DNA from: an uncultured Bacteroidales bacterium | GTDB lineage: Bacteria; Bacteroidota; Bacteroidia; Bacteroidales; Bacteroidaceae | Direction of reading: 5' to 3' | DNA: 33,190 nt | Assembly: GCA_902772585.1 (NCBI GenBank) | Contig: CACYBB010000042.1 | Span: forward strand, 1 to 33,190 | In this document: piece after piece, positions 1-8,019 of the stretch | Layout of the letters: the number at the start of each line of letters is the position of its first letter | Position numbering within the stretch: position 1 is the stretch's first letter | Position numbers and translations under genes: made by a program | Notes under the pieces: generated by a model | Databases searched by the model: none | What the model was told of the DNA's origin: nothing | Seen by the model: only the letters and a program-made list of their open reading frames with translations

Positions 1-1
1 T

Positions 2-142
2 GGTACTGCTGACGTGAAAGCTGTTGCAGTTTGCTCTAATGGCAACACCTATACCCAGAATTATACAGGTTTGAAGAACATTGATGCCAATGACTTCGGA
101 TTCAGACTAAGTATGGAAAAGGCTCACCTTGTATTCGAGTAA
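2..142 (+). CDS. 3' end of an upstream gene, product unknown (partial)
   Basis: An open frame enters from the left edge and stops with TAA at 140-142, giving about 46 C-terminal residues that end in MEKAHLVFE. The visible part is polar with alternating hydrophobic residues, as in the last strands of a beta-sandwich. It lies 35 nt upstream of the GH43 lipoprotein gene on the same strand with no terminator between, so it is probably in the same operon. By position it could be a SusE/F-like or other glycan-binding outer-membrane lipoprotein of the locus, but that is inference from context only; too little is visible to assign a family. Confidence 0.6.
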   Translation, partial: GTADVKAVAVCSNGNTYTQNYTGLKNIDANDFGFRLSMEKAHLVFE

Positions 143-177
143 TCAATTCAACGAACATTCTAAAAAGACAAGTTATT

Positions 178-1911
178 ATGAACAAGAATATTATGAAATA
201 CTGGATGATGGGAATTGCCTGTGTAGGCATGCTGTCCACAGTTACAAGCTGTAAAGAGGACGAGTACCCTGACAACTCTATTCCCACACCACCAGCAGCT
301 ATTACTCCCACAGAACCTACTACTCAGGTTCTGTGGCCCAGCAACCTGCAACGCGTCAGCGTTCACGACCCCAGCGTAGTCTATGACCCCTCTTCTTGGT
401 CATACTACATCTTCGGTTCACACCGTGCCTATGCCAAGTCACCCAATCTGATGACATGGACAACAGTCGCAGTGCCCTGGGGTGCCAATGGTGTTAGCGG
501 TGTAGGCAACGACGTCGCATTTGTTAAGCCTGAGGTCACCAAGGTAAAGAAAGGCGGCGCAGAGGTCGACATGCCTGCATTCAATGCTTTTGAGTGGTCC
601 AAGAAGGGTAATGCCGACTGGAGTATTGATGGCAACATGTGGGCTCCTGACGTTGTTTACAACAAGGCCATGAAGAAGTGGTGCATGTACCTCAGCATCA
701 ATGGTGACTCATGGTACTCCAGCATCATTATGCTGACCTCCGACTTCATCGTAGGTCCTTACACCTATCAGGCTCCCATTGTTATCAGCGGTGTTCGAAA
801 CAATGAAAACTATAACATCACGGACATGCCGTTGGCACTCGGTGATGAAACGATGCCTACACGCTACGCTCCCAGCGACAATTATGGCAACCACTGGCCC
901 AACGCTATCGACCCCTGCGTATTCTACGATGAAGAAGGAAAGTTGTGGATGTCTTACGGTTCATGGAGTGGTGGTATCTTCATGCTCGAACTGGACGAAG
1001 AGACGGGTCTGCGTGACTACAATGTGACCTATGCTGAGAGTGCTACTTCTGACCCCTACTTTGGCAAGAAGATTGCCGGCGGCTGGTATGCTTCTGGTGA
1101 GGCCAGCTATATTGAGTATATTGGCGGCTACTACCACTTGTTCTTGAGCTACGGCGGTCTGGCTGCAGGTGGCGATCCCAAAGACTACAACAATGGTGGT
1201 TACCAGATGCGCGTCTTCCGCTCGGAAAATCCTGACGGACCTTATGTTGACAGCAAGAATACCAGCGCCATATTCAACAGCTATGCCTTGAACTTCGGCC
1301 CTAGTGAGAACGATGGCAACCACGGCGTCAACATCTTCGGTGCCTACGATTGGGAAAGCAGTGACATCCAGGCTTCTGGTGCATGGGCAGAGCGCTCACA
1401 GGGCCACAACTCTGTCATCGCTGCTCCTGACGGTCGTGCCTATCTCGTTTACCACTCTCGTTTCCAGGGACAAGGCGAAGGTCATGCAGTACGTGTACAC
1501 CAGCTCTTCCAGAACGAGAATGGATGGCTTGTTGCTGCTCCGTTCGAGTACACTGGCGAAATGGCCAAGACGGCAGACATTGCCACCAAGCAGCTGATTG
1601 CCAAGGATCAGATTGCAGGCAAGTATAAACTGCTGACTCACCCATACGGTCTCGATCACACCAAGAAGGAAGTGGCAGCGCCTGTTGACATTCAGCTCAA
1701 CGCTGACAACACCGTTTCAGGTATCGCTACTGGCACATGGAGCATCACTGAGGGTAAGTCTTATTTCACCATCAAGTTGGGTACCACCGAATACAAGGGT
1801 GTCATGGCTCTCCAGACCTTAGAGCCTACCAACACGCAGGTGCCCGCCTTCTCTTGCCTGGACGAGGCAACAGGTGTTACCATCTGGGGCTACAGAGCTG
1901 CTGATTTGTAA
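178..1911 (+). CDS. GH43 endo-arabinanase-like lipoprotein
   Basis: This is a 577-residue glycoside hydrolase of family 43, most like two-domain arabinan endo-1,5-alpha-L-arabinosidases. The N-terminus is a lipoprotein signal ending in STVTSC with acceptor Cys25. The following KEDE resembles the acidic export signal of surface lipoproteins in Bacteroidetes, so the enzyme probably sits on the outer face of the outer membrane. The five-bladed propeller carries the expected acidic triad: Asp64 in HDPS (base), Asp245 in AIDPC (pKa modulator) and Glu308 in SGEAS (acid). After about residue 475 comes a small beta domain with the GVMALQTLEPT and TIWGY motifs that typifies the C-terminal domain of these arabinanases. 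It is a close paralogue of the next gene. Known for the family: internal cleavage of alpha-1,5-arabinan. Substrate here is inferred, not shown. Confidence 0.88.
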   Translation: MNKNIMKYWMMGIACVGMLSTVTSCKEDEYPDNSIPTPPAAITPTEPTTQVLWPSNLQRVSVHDPSVVYDPSSWSYYIFGSHRAYAKSPNLMTWTTVAVPWGANGVSGVGNDVAFVKPEVTKVKKGGAEVDMPAFNAFEWSKKGNADWSIDGNMWAPDVVYNKAMKKWCMYLSINGDSWYSSIIMLTSDFIVGPYTYQAPIVISGVRNNENYNITDMPLALGDETMPTRYAPSDNYGNHWPNAIDPCVFYDEEGKLWMSYGSWSGGIFMLELDEETGLRDYNVTYAESATSDPYFGKKIAGGWYASGEASYIEYIGGYYHLFLSYGGLAAGGDPKDYNNGGYQMRVFRSENPDGPYVDSKNTSAIFNSYALNFGPSENDGNHGVNIFGAYDWESSDIQASGAWAERSQGHNSVIAAPDGRAYLVYHSRFQGQGEGHAVRVHQLFQNENGWLVAAPFEYTGEMAKTADIATKQLIAKDQIAGKYKLLTHPYGLDHTKKEVAAPVDIQLNADNTVSGIATGTWSITEGKSYFTIKLGTTEYKGVMALQTLEPTNTQVPAFSCLDEATGVTIWGYRAADL

Positions 1912-1931
1912 GTTATTTTTTCACTATTAAT

Positions 1932-1965
1932 AAGAGGGTGTGCCTTCACACAGACACACCCTCTT
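1932..1965 (+). terminator. 11-bp perfect hairpin between the two GH43 paralogues
   Basis: AAGAGGGTGTG at 1932-1942 pairs perfectly with CACACCCTCTT at 1955-1965 around a 12-nt loop. It begins 20 nt after the first GH43 stop and ends 16 nt before the ATG of the second. No clear T-run follows, so it could be a weak terminator, a processing or mRNA-stability element, or an attenuator setting the ratio of the two enzymes. It also overlaps a possible GTG start at 1940, which argues against that start. Confidence 0.6.
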
Positions 1966-1981
1966 CCATTTCGCACCAACT

Positions 1982-3763
1982 ATGACAAGAGCTATATTCA
2001 GATTACCCATCACGCTTTTGATGCTGTTGATAGTGTTGTCATCAATGGGTTATTCACTCAATCGAGTGAGCGTCCATGACCCCAGCATAGTATGGGAACC
2101 GACATCCCAGACCTACTATATCTTCGGGTCACACCGAGCCTTCGCTAAGTCGAAGAACCTCATGTCGTGGCAGACTGTCAGCATTCCTTGGAAAACAGCT
2201 ACAAGTAACAATGCTGCCAATAGAACAGCTTTTCTGACCCCCGCTGTCAAGAAGGTCACGAAGGGAGGTGTCGAGGTTGACTTTCCTGCATTTAATGCAA
2301 TGGAATGGGCTAAACGCGGTAATGCGTCATACAATATTGATGGTAATTTGTGGGCTCCTGATGTTATCTACAATAAAACCATGAAGAAGTGGTGTATGTA
2401 TATGAGTGTCAATGGTGATGCATGGTTCTCCAGCATTGTGCTGCTAACAGCCGACAAGATAACGGGACCCTATCTCTATCAAGGGCCTGTGGTAATAAGC
2501 GGTTTTAAGAGCGGAACATCCTATAAGGATACCGACCTTGAATTGGGCATTGGCGAACAAGTTTCGCTGCCCAGTCGCTACAATGTAGGCAGCAACTGGG
2601 GGCGTCGCTATCCCAACAACATTGACCCCTGCGTCTTCTACGACGAGGACGATAAGCTGTGGTTGACGTATGGTTCCTGGAGTGGTGGCATCTGGATGCT
2701 TGAACTGGACGAGGGGACGGGACTGCGTGATTATAACGTCGATTATCCTCTGAAGGGCTCTGGTGATGGAGTTACTCAAGACCCCTACTTCGGTAAGAAG
2801 ATTGCTGGCGGCTACTATGTCTCTGGTGAAGGAAGCTATATCGAACACATTGGCGACTACTATTACCTCTTTGTCACCTATGGTGGACTGGCTGCTGGCG
2901 GTGTCTCTTCCGACTACAACAATGGGGGCTACCAGATGCGCGTCTTTCGTTCACAGAACCCTGATGGTCCCTATGTTGACAGCAAGGGAAGCAGTGCTAT
3001 CTTTAACAGTTATCTGCTCAACTTCGGTGTCAATGAGAACGATGGCAACCGCGGCGTAAACATCTTTGGAGCCTATGGTGATTGGGGACATCAGACTGTT
3101 GGAGCATGGTCGGAACGCTCTCAGGGGCATAACTCTATCATTGCTGCTGAGGACGGACGCATCTACCTGGTTTACCACACCCGTTTCCAAAACCAAGGCG
3201 AGTTCCACCAGGTGCGCGTTCATCAAGTATTCCTCAACGAAGAGGGTTGGCTCGTTGCCGCGCCTTTTGAATATACCGGTGAACAAATAAAAAGCAACGA
3301 CATTCCTATTTCTCAGCAAGTGACAAACGGTCAAATCTATGGAAAATACAAACTACTGATACATCAATATAAACTTAATCACCTGACCAAGAAATATACG
3401 ACTCCTGTGGAGATCGCACTCCATAGCGATGGCAGCATCACAGGAGCCTATAATGGAACATGGACTGCAACAGCAGGAACCTCCTATGTTACCATCAACC
3501 TCGCAGGACAAGAGTACAAGGGAGTTATGATGGAACAAACCTTGGAACCGACAATCACCACCACGCCCTGCTTCACGGCCTTAAGGTCTTCTACTGGAGT
3601 CACCATCTGGGGATACAAGTATGACGAGATAACTGGCATTGACGATGTAAGAAGTAAGATGTCTGATGGCAGAGGTGGTTTCTATAATATCAACGGACAG
3701 AAGGTGTCCAACAGCAACAAAGGCATCATGATTGTCAACGGAAAAAAATATTTGAACAAATAA
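1982..3763 (+). CDS. GH43 endo-arabinanase-like secreted enzyme with C-terminal tail
   Basis: This 593-residue GH43 enzyme is a close paralogue of the preceding gene over the propeller and the C-terminal beta domain. I place the start at ATG 1982, which gives a clean signal peptide (MTRAIFRLPIT… ending near SMGYS); the in-frame GTG at 1940 lies inside a hairpin and would add an unlikely leader. Catalytic residues are Asp33 (HDPS), Asp215 (IDPC) and Glu283 (SGEGS). Unlike its paralogue it has no lipobox Cys. It instead carries about 45 extra residues after IWGYKY, ending in YNINGQKV…KGIMIVNGKKYLNK, the Gly/Lys-rich tail seen on many Prevotella secreted proteins and resembling a short type IX secretion tail. 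The two copies may therefore reach the surface by different routes. The stop is 1 nt before the next ATG. Confidence 0.87.
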   Translation: MTRAIFRLPITLLMLLIVLSSMGYSLNRVSVHDPSIVWEPTSQTYYIFGSHRAFAKSKNLMSWQTVSIPWKTATSNNAANRTAFLTPAVKKVTKGGVEVDFPAFNAMEWAKRGNASYNIDGNLWAPDVIYNKTMKKWCMYMSVNGDAWFSSIVLLTADKITGPYLYQGPVVISGFKSGTSYKDTDLELGIGEQVSLPSRYNVGSNWGRRYPNNIDPCVFYDEDDKLWLTYGSWSGGIWMLELDEGTGLRDYNVDYPLKGSGDGVTQDPYFGKKIAGGYYVSGEGSYIEHIGDYYYLFVTYGGLAAGGVSSDYNNGGYQMRVFRSQNPDGPYVDSKGSSAIFNSYLLNFGVNENDGNRGVNIFGAYGDWGHQTVGAWSERSQGHNSIIAAEDGRIYLVYHTRFQNQGEFHQVRVHQVFLNEEGWLVAAPFEYTGEQIKSNDIPISQQVTNGQIYGKYKLLIHQYKLNHLTKKYTTPVEIALHSDGSITGAYNGTWTATAGTSYVTINLAGQEYKGVMMEQTLEPTITTTPCFTALRSSTGVTIWGYKYDEITGIDDVRSKMSDGRGGFYNINGQKVSNSNKGIMIVNGKKYLNK

Positions 3764-3764
3764 T

Positions 3765-4775
3765 ATGATAAGAGCAACAAGACTACTATTATTTCTCGTA
3801 GCATCTACAATAGCGACAGCTACATACGGGCAACATCGGAGAAGGTCTTTCTCTACCGACACGCCCATGGTGCACGACCCCGTCATGGCCTACGAGGACA
3901 GCACCTACCACTTGTTCTGCACAGGTATGGGCATCCAGCACATGACGTCAAAGGATCGTAAGACGTGGACCATGGCCCCTACCCCCCTGATGACGGTAAT
4001 ACCGCAGTGGACGCACGACTCGGTGCCAGGTTTCCAGCAGCATGTCTGGGCACCTGATGTTATCCGGTGGCACGGACGCTGGTGGATGGGCTATAGCTGT
4101 TCTACGTTTGGCAAGAACGGGTCAGCCATCGGACTGCTTTCCACACATTCGCTGTCTGCTCCTATTTGGAATGACGAGGGTTGCATCGTTACATCGCGTG
4201 AGAAACGCGACCAGTGGAACGCCATAGATCCGTGCTTTGTCATTGACGACAACGACCAGCCCTGGATGGCATGGGGCTCCTTCTGGGACGGCATCCAACT
4301 GATTCGTCTCGACACCACCATGCACGTTGCTCAGGGAGAGAAGCCTCGCACCATTGCCCGTCGCTATGCGCCAGGGTGTAAAAATCAGGCACCCAATCCT
4401 ACGTCTAAGTTTGCGGGCACCAATGCCATCGAGGCTCCGTTCATCTATAAGCATGGTGGCTGGTATTACCTCTTCGTGGCGTGGGACTACTGCTGCCGTG
4501 GGTCCAAGAGCAACTACCGTGTGGCAGTAGGCCGCTCCAAGACGGTCGATGGTCCTTATCTCGACCGTGACGGTGTCGATATGCGCGAGGGCGGTGGTAC
4601 CTTATTTATGGAGGGCGACAAGCAGCAGTTTGAGGCTGCGGGCCACTGTGCTGCCTATACCCTCCACGGCGAAGACATCTTCATCTGCCACGGATACAGC
4701 ATTGCCCATAAGGGTGCCAGTATTCTCATTCAGCGTCCTATCCGCTGGACGACAGATGAGTGGCCCACACTTTAG
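3765..4775 (+). CDS. GH43 single-domain arabinanase-like enzyme
   Basis: A 336-residue secreted GH43 enzyme with a signal peptide ending around TATYGQ. It consists essentially of the five-bladed propeller, the size of compact endo-arabinanases. The triad is visible: Asp38 in MVHDPV, Asp155 in NAIDPC and Glu223 in NAIEAP. VWAPDV and the Trp-rich stretches WHGRWWMGY and WMAWGSFWDG fit substrate-stacking blades. It starts 1 nt after the stop of the previous GH43 gene, so the two are almost certainly translationally coupled. Within the family such enzymes cut alpha-1,5-arabinan internally or release oligosaccharides. With no lipobox it is probably periplasmic or secreted and may shorten oligosaccharides made by the two larger enzymes. 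That division of labour is inference. Confidence 0.85.
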   Translation: MIRATRLLLFLVASTIATATYGQHRRRSFSTDTPMVHDPVMAYEDSTYHLFCTGMGIQHMTSKDRKTWTMAPTPLMTVIPQWTHDSVPGFQQHVWAPDVIRWHGRWWMGYSCSTFGKNGSAIGLLSTHSLSAPIWNDEGCIVTSREKRDQWNAIDPCFVIDDNDQPWMAWGSFWDGIQLIRLDTTMHVAQGEKPRTIARRYAPGCKNQAPNPTSKFAGTNAIEAPFIYKHGGWYYLFVAWDYCCRGSKSNYRVAVGRSKTVDGPYLDRDGVDMREGGGTLFMEGDKQQFEAAGHCAAYTLHGEDIFICHGYSIAHKGASILIQRPIRWTTDEWPTL

Positions 4776-4783
4776 TGAAGAGG

Positions 4784-4832
4784 TAAGAGTTAAGAGTTAA
4801 GAATTAAGAGTTAAGAATTAAGAATTAAGAGT
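4784..4832 (+). repeat. 7-bp tandem array, seven TAAGARt units
   Basis: Seven consecutive heptamers (TAAGAGT or TAAGAAT, order G G A G A A G at the variable base) fill the gap between the third GH43 stop and the next start. The array ends 1 nt before the ATG at 4834, so it occupies the ribosome-binding region. Copy number changes would alter the leader without touching either reading frame. Confidence 0.9.
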
Positions 4833-4833
4833 G

Positions 4834-6939
4834 ATGCGTCGTATCGTTTTTTTATCATTTATCATTTGTCAATTAATATTTTGCGACGCAGTCGCGCAAA
4901 GTTGGACGGCAGACAATGGCAATGGCACATTTACCAATCCGTTGTTCTACGACGAGTTCTCCGACCCCGACATTCTGCGTGTGGGCGACGACTATTATCT
5001 GGCAGGCACCACCATGCACTCGGTACCAGGTCTTGTCATTCTACATTCCACGGACTTGGTCAACTGGGAGAATATCAGTTATTGCTTCGACCGCTTCGAC
5101 TTCCCTGACGATGCCTTCTCACTGAAGAACCACAAGGAAATCTACGGTCAGGGAGTCTGGGCACCAGCTATCCGCTATGCCAACGGACAGTTTTATCTCT
5201 TTACAAACATCAACGGCAAGGGTTTGCAGTGCTACACCTCCAAGGACATCCGTGGTCCGTGGAAGCACCATAACATGCAAGGGCGCATCTACGACCTCTC
5301 TGTACTCTTCGACGACGATGGCAAGATATACGCCATCCACGGTTATGGAGAGGTTAAATGTACGGAGTTGAAAGCAGATATGAGCGGTCCTATCGAGTCT
5401 ACCGAGCGTGTTATTATCCCTGAGGGCAACGCTGTAGGCGAGGGACACCATATATATAAGATAGGTGGCATGTACTACCTTATCTCTACCGATTACAAGC
5501 CCAATGGGCGTACGCTCTGCTCACGCTCTAAGAGTATCTGGGGACCTTATGAAACCATCACCATCACGGCTGACGAAACCTTTGGCTATCATGCTGCACC
5601 ATTGACGAAGATTCCCCGCGGCGTGAAGTACCGCATTGGAGAGGATGGCACACCGTTTGGCATCCCTACCGTCGACAAGGATGCTACCGCTTGTACCAAC
5701 ATTCATCAGGGTGGCATCGTCGAAGACCAGAGCGGACAGTGGTGGGCTCTGCTCATGATGGACTTCCACTCTATCGGTCGCACGGTAACGCTGGCACCTA
5801 TCACGTGGAAAGACGGCTGGCCCATGCTGGGGCTGGAGGGCAACCTGGGTCGTGCGCCTCGTACGTGGCTCAAGCCCAATGTGGCGTCTGCTGCTCCTCA
5901 TGCCCCCTACGATCGCAATGAGGATTTTAACGGCAAGGCGCTTGGTCGCATCTGGCAGTGGAACCACAACCCCGACGATAGCAAGTGGAGTCTGAAGAAC
6001 GGTCGTCTACGCCTGCTGTCGATGCCTGCCGAACAACTGATGTGGGCTCGTAATACGCTCACCCAGCGAGTCATCGGACCGTCCTCCATTACCACTGTTG
6101 AACTCTATACCAAGGGAATGAAGGATGGCGATGTCTGCGGACTGGGCAACATCAACGTGCCCTGCTCGTGGATAGGGGTAAGCCTCCCCCTATCCCCCTC
6201 CAAAAAGAGGGGGAACACCTATCGCCTTCGTTGTTTTGAACAGCTCACCAACGATACCGTAGATATCGATGTGGAATTACCACAGAATAAAATTTGGCTC
6301 CGCAGCATGGGCGACTACGACAACGACCAGGCACAGTATGCCTACTCGTTGGATGGCGTCCACTTCCAGCCGTTGGGTCGCATGATGCCCCTCTCTTACC
6401 AGCTCGTTACCTTCCAAGGCTCGCGCCACGCCCTCTTCGCCTTCAACAGCAAAGACAAGCAGGGCGGCTATGCCGAGTTCGACAACTTTACCGTCGTAGA
6501 ATCCAAAGCCGACCGCAGCGGCAACATACCCTACGGCAAGACCTTCCGCATCATCAACCTTGCCACAGGTCGTCCGGCTATCGCTTTGGAGCATGGTCTG
6601 CTGTATGACGCCAAGTCAACGGACAAGAGTCAAGAGACCCGTTTCCGCCTCATCGATAAAGGTCAGGGCCAGGTCGTGCTACAATGTGCCGATGGCCGCT
6701 ACGTCTTCTGTGCTGGCTATGGTCTTGCAGGCGATGTCCGTCTGACAGCAGATAGTTCTAAAGCCGAGGTGTTTATGTGGCAAGACTATCTCGACCACGA
6801 ATTCATGCTCATGTCCATGCGCACCCATCGATACATCGGCAAGAGTCCTACAACAGGCAGTCCCTACTCCATGGACTTCCCTGGTGCCGACCCAGCCCGT
6901 CGCAATGGTGCCGTATTCCGCTGGGAAGAGGTCAAATAA
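4834..6939 (+). CDS. GH43 exo-type arabinofuranosidase/xylosidase-like multidomain enzyme
   Basis: A 701-residue secreted GH43 protein; I prefer ATG 4834 over the adjacent GTG 4831, which falls in the repeat array. A signal peptide ends near CDAVAQ. The N-terminal propeller (about 30-330) has Asp44 in SDPDI, Asp154 in IYDLS and Glu203 in VGEGH, the layout of exo-acting beta-xylosidases and alpha-L-arabinofuranosidases. Residues about 360-570 form a beta-sandwich like the C-terminal domain of GH43 xylosidases (NEDFNGKALGRIWQWNHNP start). The last 130 residues (from TFRIINLATGR) look like a beta-trefoil carbohydrate-binding module, judged only from repeated hydrophobic/Gly patterns. Residues about 450-461 (SLPLSPSKKRGN) come from an inserted C-rich/G-rich palindrome. 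Context suggests removal of arabinose side chains or terminal sugars from arabinan oligosaccharides. Confidence 0.82.
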   Translation: MRRIVFLSFIICQLIFCDAVAQSWTADNGNGTFTNPLFYDEFSDPDILRVGDDYYLAGTTMHSVPGLVILHSTDLVNWENISYCFDRFDFPDDAFSLKNHKEIYGQGVWAPAIRYANGQFYLFTNINGKGLQCYTSKDIRGPWKHHNMQGRIYDLSVLFDDDGKIYAIHGYGEVKCTELKADMSGPIESTERVIIPEGNAVGEGHHIYKIGGMYYLISTDYKPNGRTLCSRSKSIWGPYETITITADETFGYHAAPLTKIPRGVKYRIGEDGTPFGIPTVDKDATACTNIHQGGIVEDQSGQWWALLMMDFHSIGRTVTLAPITWKDGWPMLGLEGNLGRAPRTWLKPNVASAAPHAPYDRNEDFNGKALGRIWQWNHNPDDSKWSLKNGRLRLLSMPAEQLMWARNTLTQRVIGPSSITTVELYTKGMKDGDVCGLGNINVPCSWIGVSLPLSPSKKRGNTYRLRCFEQLTNDTVDIDVELPQNKIWLRSMGDYDNDQAQYAYSLDGVHFQPLGRMMPLSYQLVTFQGSRHALFAFNSKDKQGGYAEFDNFTVVESKADRSGNIPYGKTFRIINLATGRPAIALEHGLLYDAKSTDKSQETRFRLIDKGQGQVVLQCADGRYVFCAGYGLAGDVRLTADSSKAEVFMWQDYLDHEFMLMSMRTHRYIGKSPTTGSPYSMDFPGADPARRNGAVFRWEEVK
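6178..6222 (+). repeat. C-rich/G-rich palindromic insertion inside the GH43 coding sequence
   Basis: CCCCCTC at 6194-6200 and GAGGGGG at 6207-6213 form a 7-bp stem with a CAAAAA loop, preceded by a second C-run. The segment is read in frame as Ser-Leu-Pro-Leu-Ser-Pro-Ser-Lys-Lys-Arg-Gly. Its base composition and peptide are unlike the flanks, and it lies in what should be a short hairpin of the beta-sandwich domain. A related hairpin (CCCCCT-ACAC-AGGGGG) occurs between genes at 29749-29764. Confidence 0.6.
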
Positions 6940-6959
6940 CATCAGACATCATACATCAG
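6939..6959 (+). repeat. 7-bp tandem array, three ACATCAK units
   Basis: ACATCAG ACATCAT ACATCAG runs from the last base of the GH43 stop codon into the stop codon of convergent miaA (TCA at 6956-6958 on this strand). It bridges the two genes exactly. Confidence 0.7.
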
Positions 6960-7948
6960 CCGCATAGCGCCAATATCTGCTGCACCTTGTCCTCCATGGG
7001 CTGCAGCGCATCAATCCAGTGAATGGAAAATCCACGACGTTCCATGCCACGGAACCAAGTCATCTGACGCTTGGCAAACTGGTGGATAGCAATCTCCAGT
7101 CGCTTGAACATCTCATCGTAGGTTGTCTGTCCCATGATATACTCCGTGACAAACTTGTACTCCAATCCGTAGTATATCAAGTCTTCAGCAGGAATGCCCT
7201 CAGCGAGCAGTCCCTTGACTTCATCTATCATTCCCTCCTCCAGGCGTGTCTTCAGACGGCGTGAAATCTTCTCGCGACGAGCCTCGCGGTCAATGTTGAC
7301 ACCAATAATTAATGAGTCGACGGGCGGCATCTCGCGATGGTCTGTCGGTGTATGCAGGTTATACGTCTCTATCTCGATGGCACGAATGGCACGCTGGCAA
7401 GAGTCCACATCCGTTTTGTTGTGCATCGTAGACCCATTCTGCTGTTTCAGTTCTACCAGCATCTGTGTCAGTTCATCAAGTGTCTTACCCTCCAGACTTG
7501 CCCGCAATGCCGGGTTCTGGGGTACAGGAGACAGCTGGTAGCCCTTCAGCACCGCCTCGATGTACAAGCCCGTACCACCACAGAGGATGGGTGTCTTGCC
7601 CCTACTTATTATATCATGGTAGGCATCAAAGAAGTCTTGCTGATACTGGAAGAGGTTGTACTTCGTGCCGGGCTCGCAGATGTCAATGAGGTGATAAGGG
7701 ATGGTTAATGGTTCTTGGTTAATGGTTAATGATGACCCCTGAACCATGGACCCTGAACCATGAACCGTATAGTCTGCGAGGTCCTTGCCGGTGCCGATGT
7801 CCATGCGGCGGTACACCTGGCGGGAGTCGGCAGAGATTATTTCCCCGCCACATTCACCATTAACGGGCGGTAGTGCTACCGCCAAAGCCGCAGCCAACGG
7901 GGTCTTGCCACTGGCTGTAGGTCCGAGTATGGTAATCATCTGCTGCAT
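6956..7948 (-). CDS. miaA: tRNA dimethylallyltransferase with an in-frame repeat insertion
   Basis: MiaA transfers a dimethylallyl group to the N6 of A37 in tRNAs reading UNN codons. The P-loop GPTASGKT is at residues 9-16, followed by EIISADSRQVYRRMDIGTGKD, the IPYHLID motif, GGTGLY and the C-terminal FAKRQMTWFRG, all typical of the family. At 330 residues it is 20-30 longer than usual. The excess is mostly residues 62-82 (HGSGSMVQGSSLTINQEPL and flanks), which sit between LADYTV and IPYHLID where homologues have a few residues, and are encoded by a 63-bp heptamer array. A second small excess (PPVNGECG, about 27-34) precedes EIISADS. The catalytic motifs are intact, so the enzyme is probably functional. 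It converges with the GH43 gene; a strong terminator separates it from gapA upstream. Confidence 0.93.
   Translation of the reverse strand: MQQMITILGPTASGKTPLAAALAVALPPVNGECGGEIISADSRQVYRRMDIGTGKDLADYTVHGSGSMVQGSSLTINQEPLTIPYHLIDICEPGTKYNLFQYQQDFFDAYHDIISRGKTPILCGGTGLYIEAVLKGYQLSPVPQNPALRASLEGKTLDELTQMLVELKQQNGSTMHNKTDVDSCQRAIRAIEIETYNLHTPTDHREMPPVDSLIIGVNIDREARREKISRRLKTRLEEGMIDEVKGLLAEGIPAEDLIYYGLEYKFVTEYIMGQTTYDEMFKRLEIAIHQFAKRQMTWFRGMERRGFSIHWIDALQPMEDKVQQILALCG
7703..7765 (-). repeat. 7-bp tandem array of nine units inside miaA
   Basis: Read on the + strand the units are GGTTAAT, GGTTCTT, GGTTAAT, GGTTAAT, GATGACC, CCTGAAC, CATGGAC, CCTGAAC, CATGAAC. Nine heptamers make 63 bp, or 21 codons, so the frame is kept. 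The array encodes the extra loop of MiaA between residues 62 and 82. Confidence 0.85.
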
Positions 7949-7973
7949 GGTGATGCAAAAGTAACAAAAAAAT

Positions 7974-7996
7974 GCCGTCCGACAAAATCGGACGGC
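7974..7996 (-). terminator. Terminator downstream of gapA
   Basis: GCCGTCCGA and TCGGACGGC form a perfect 9-bp stem with a 5-nt loop. On the - strand it is followed by a run of seven T (the A-run at 7966-7972 on +), so it ends gapA transcription before miaA. A shorter T-run on the other side could make it bidirectional. Confidence 0.88.
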
Positions 7997-8019
7997 ACAA
8001 TTTTTATATCTGAGTGGTA

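Noticed and set aside
1940-1981. GTG start extending the second GH43 gene upstream
   Set aside because: The extension lies in a perfect hairpin, is His-rich, and would bury the signal peptide.
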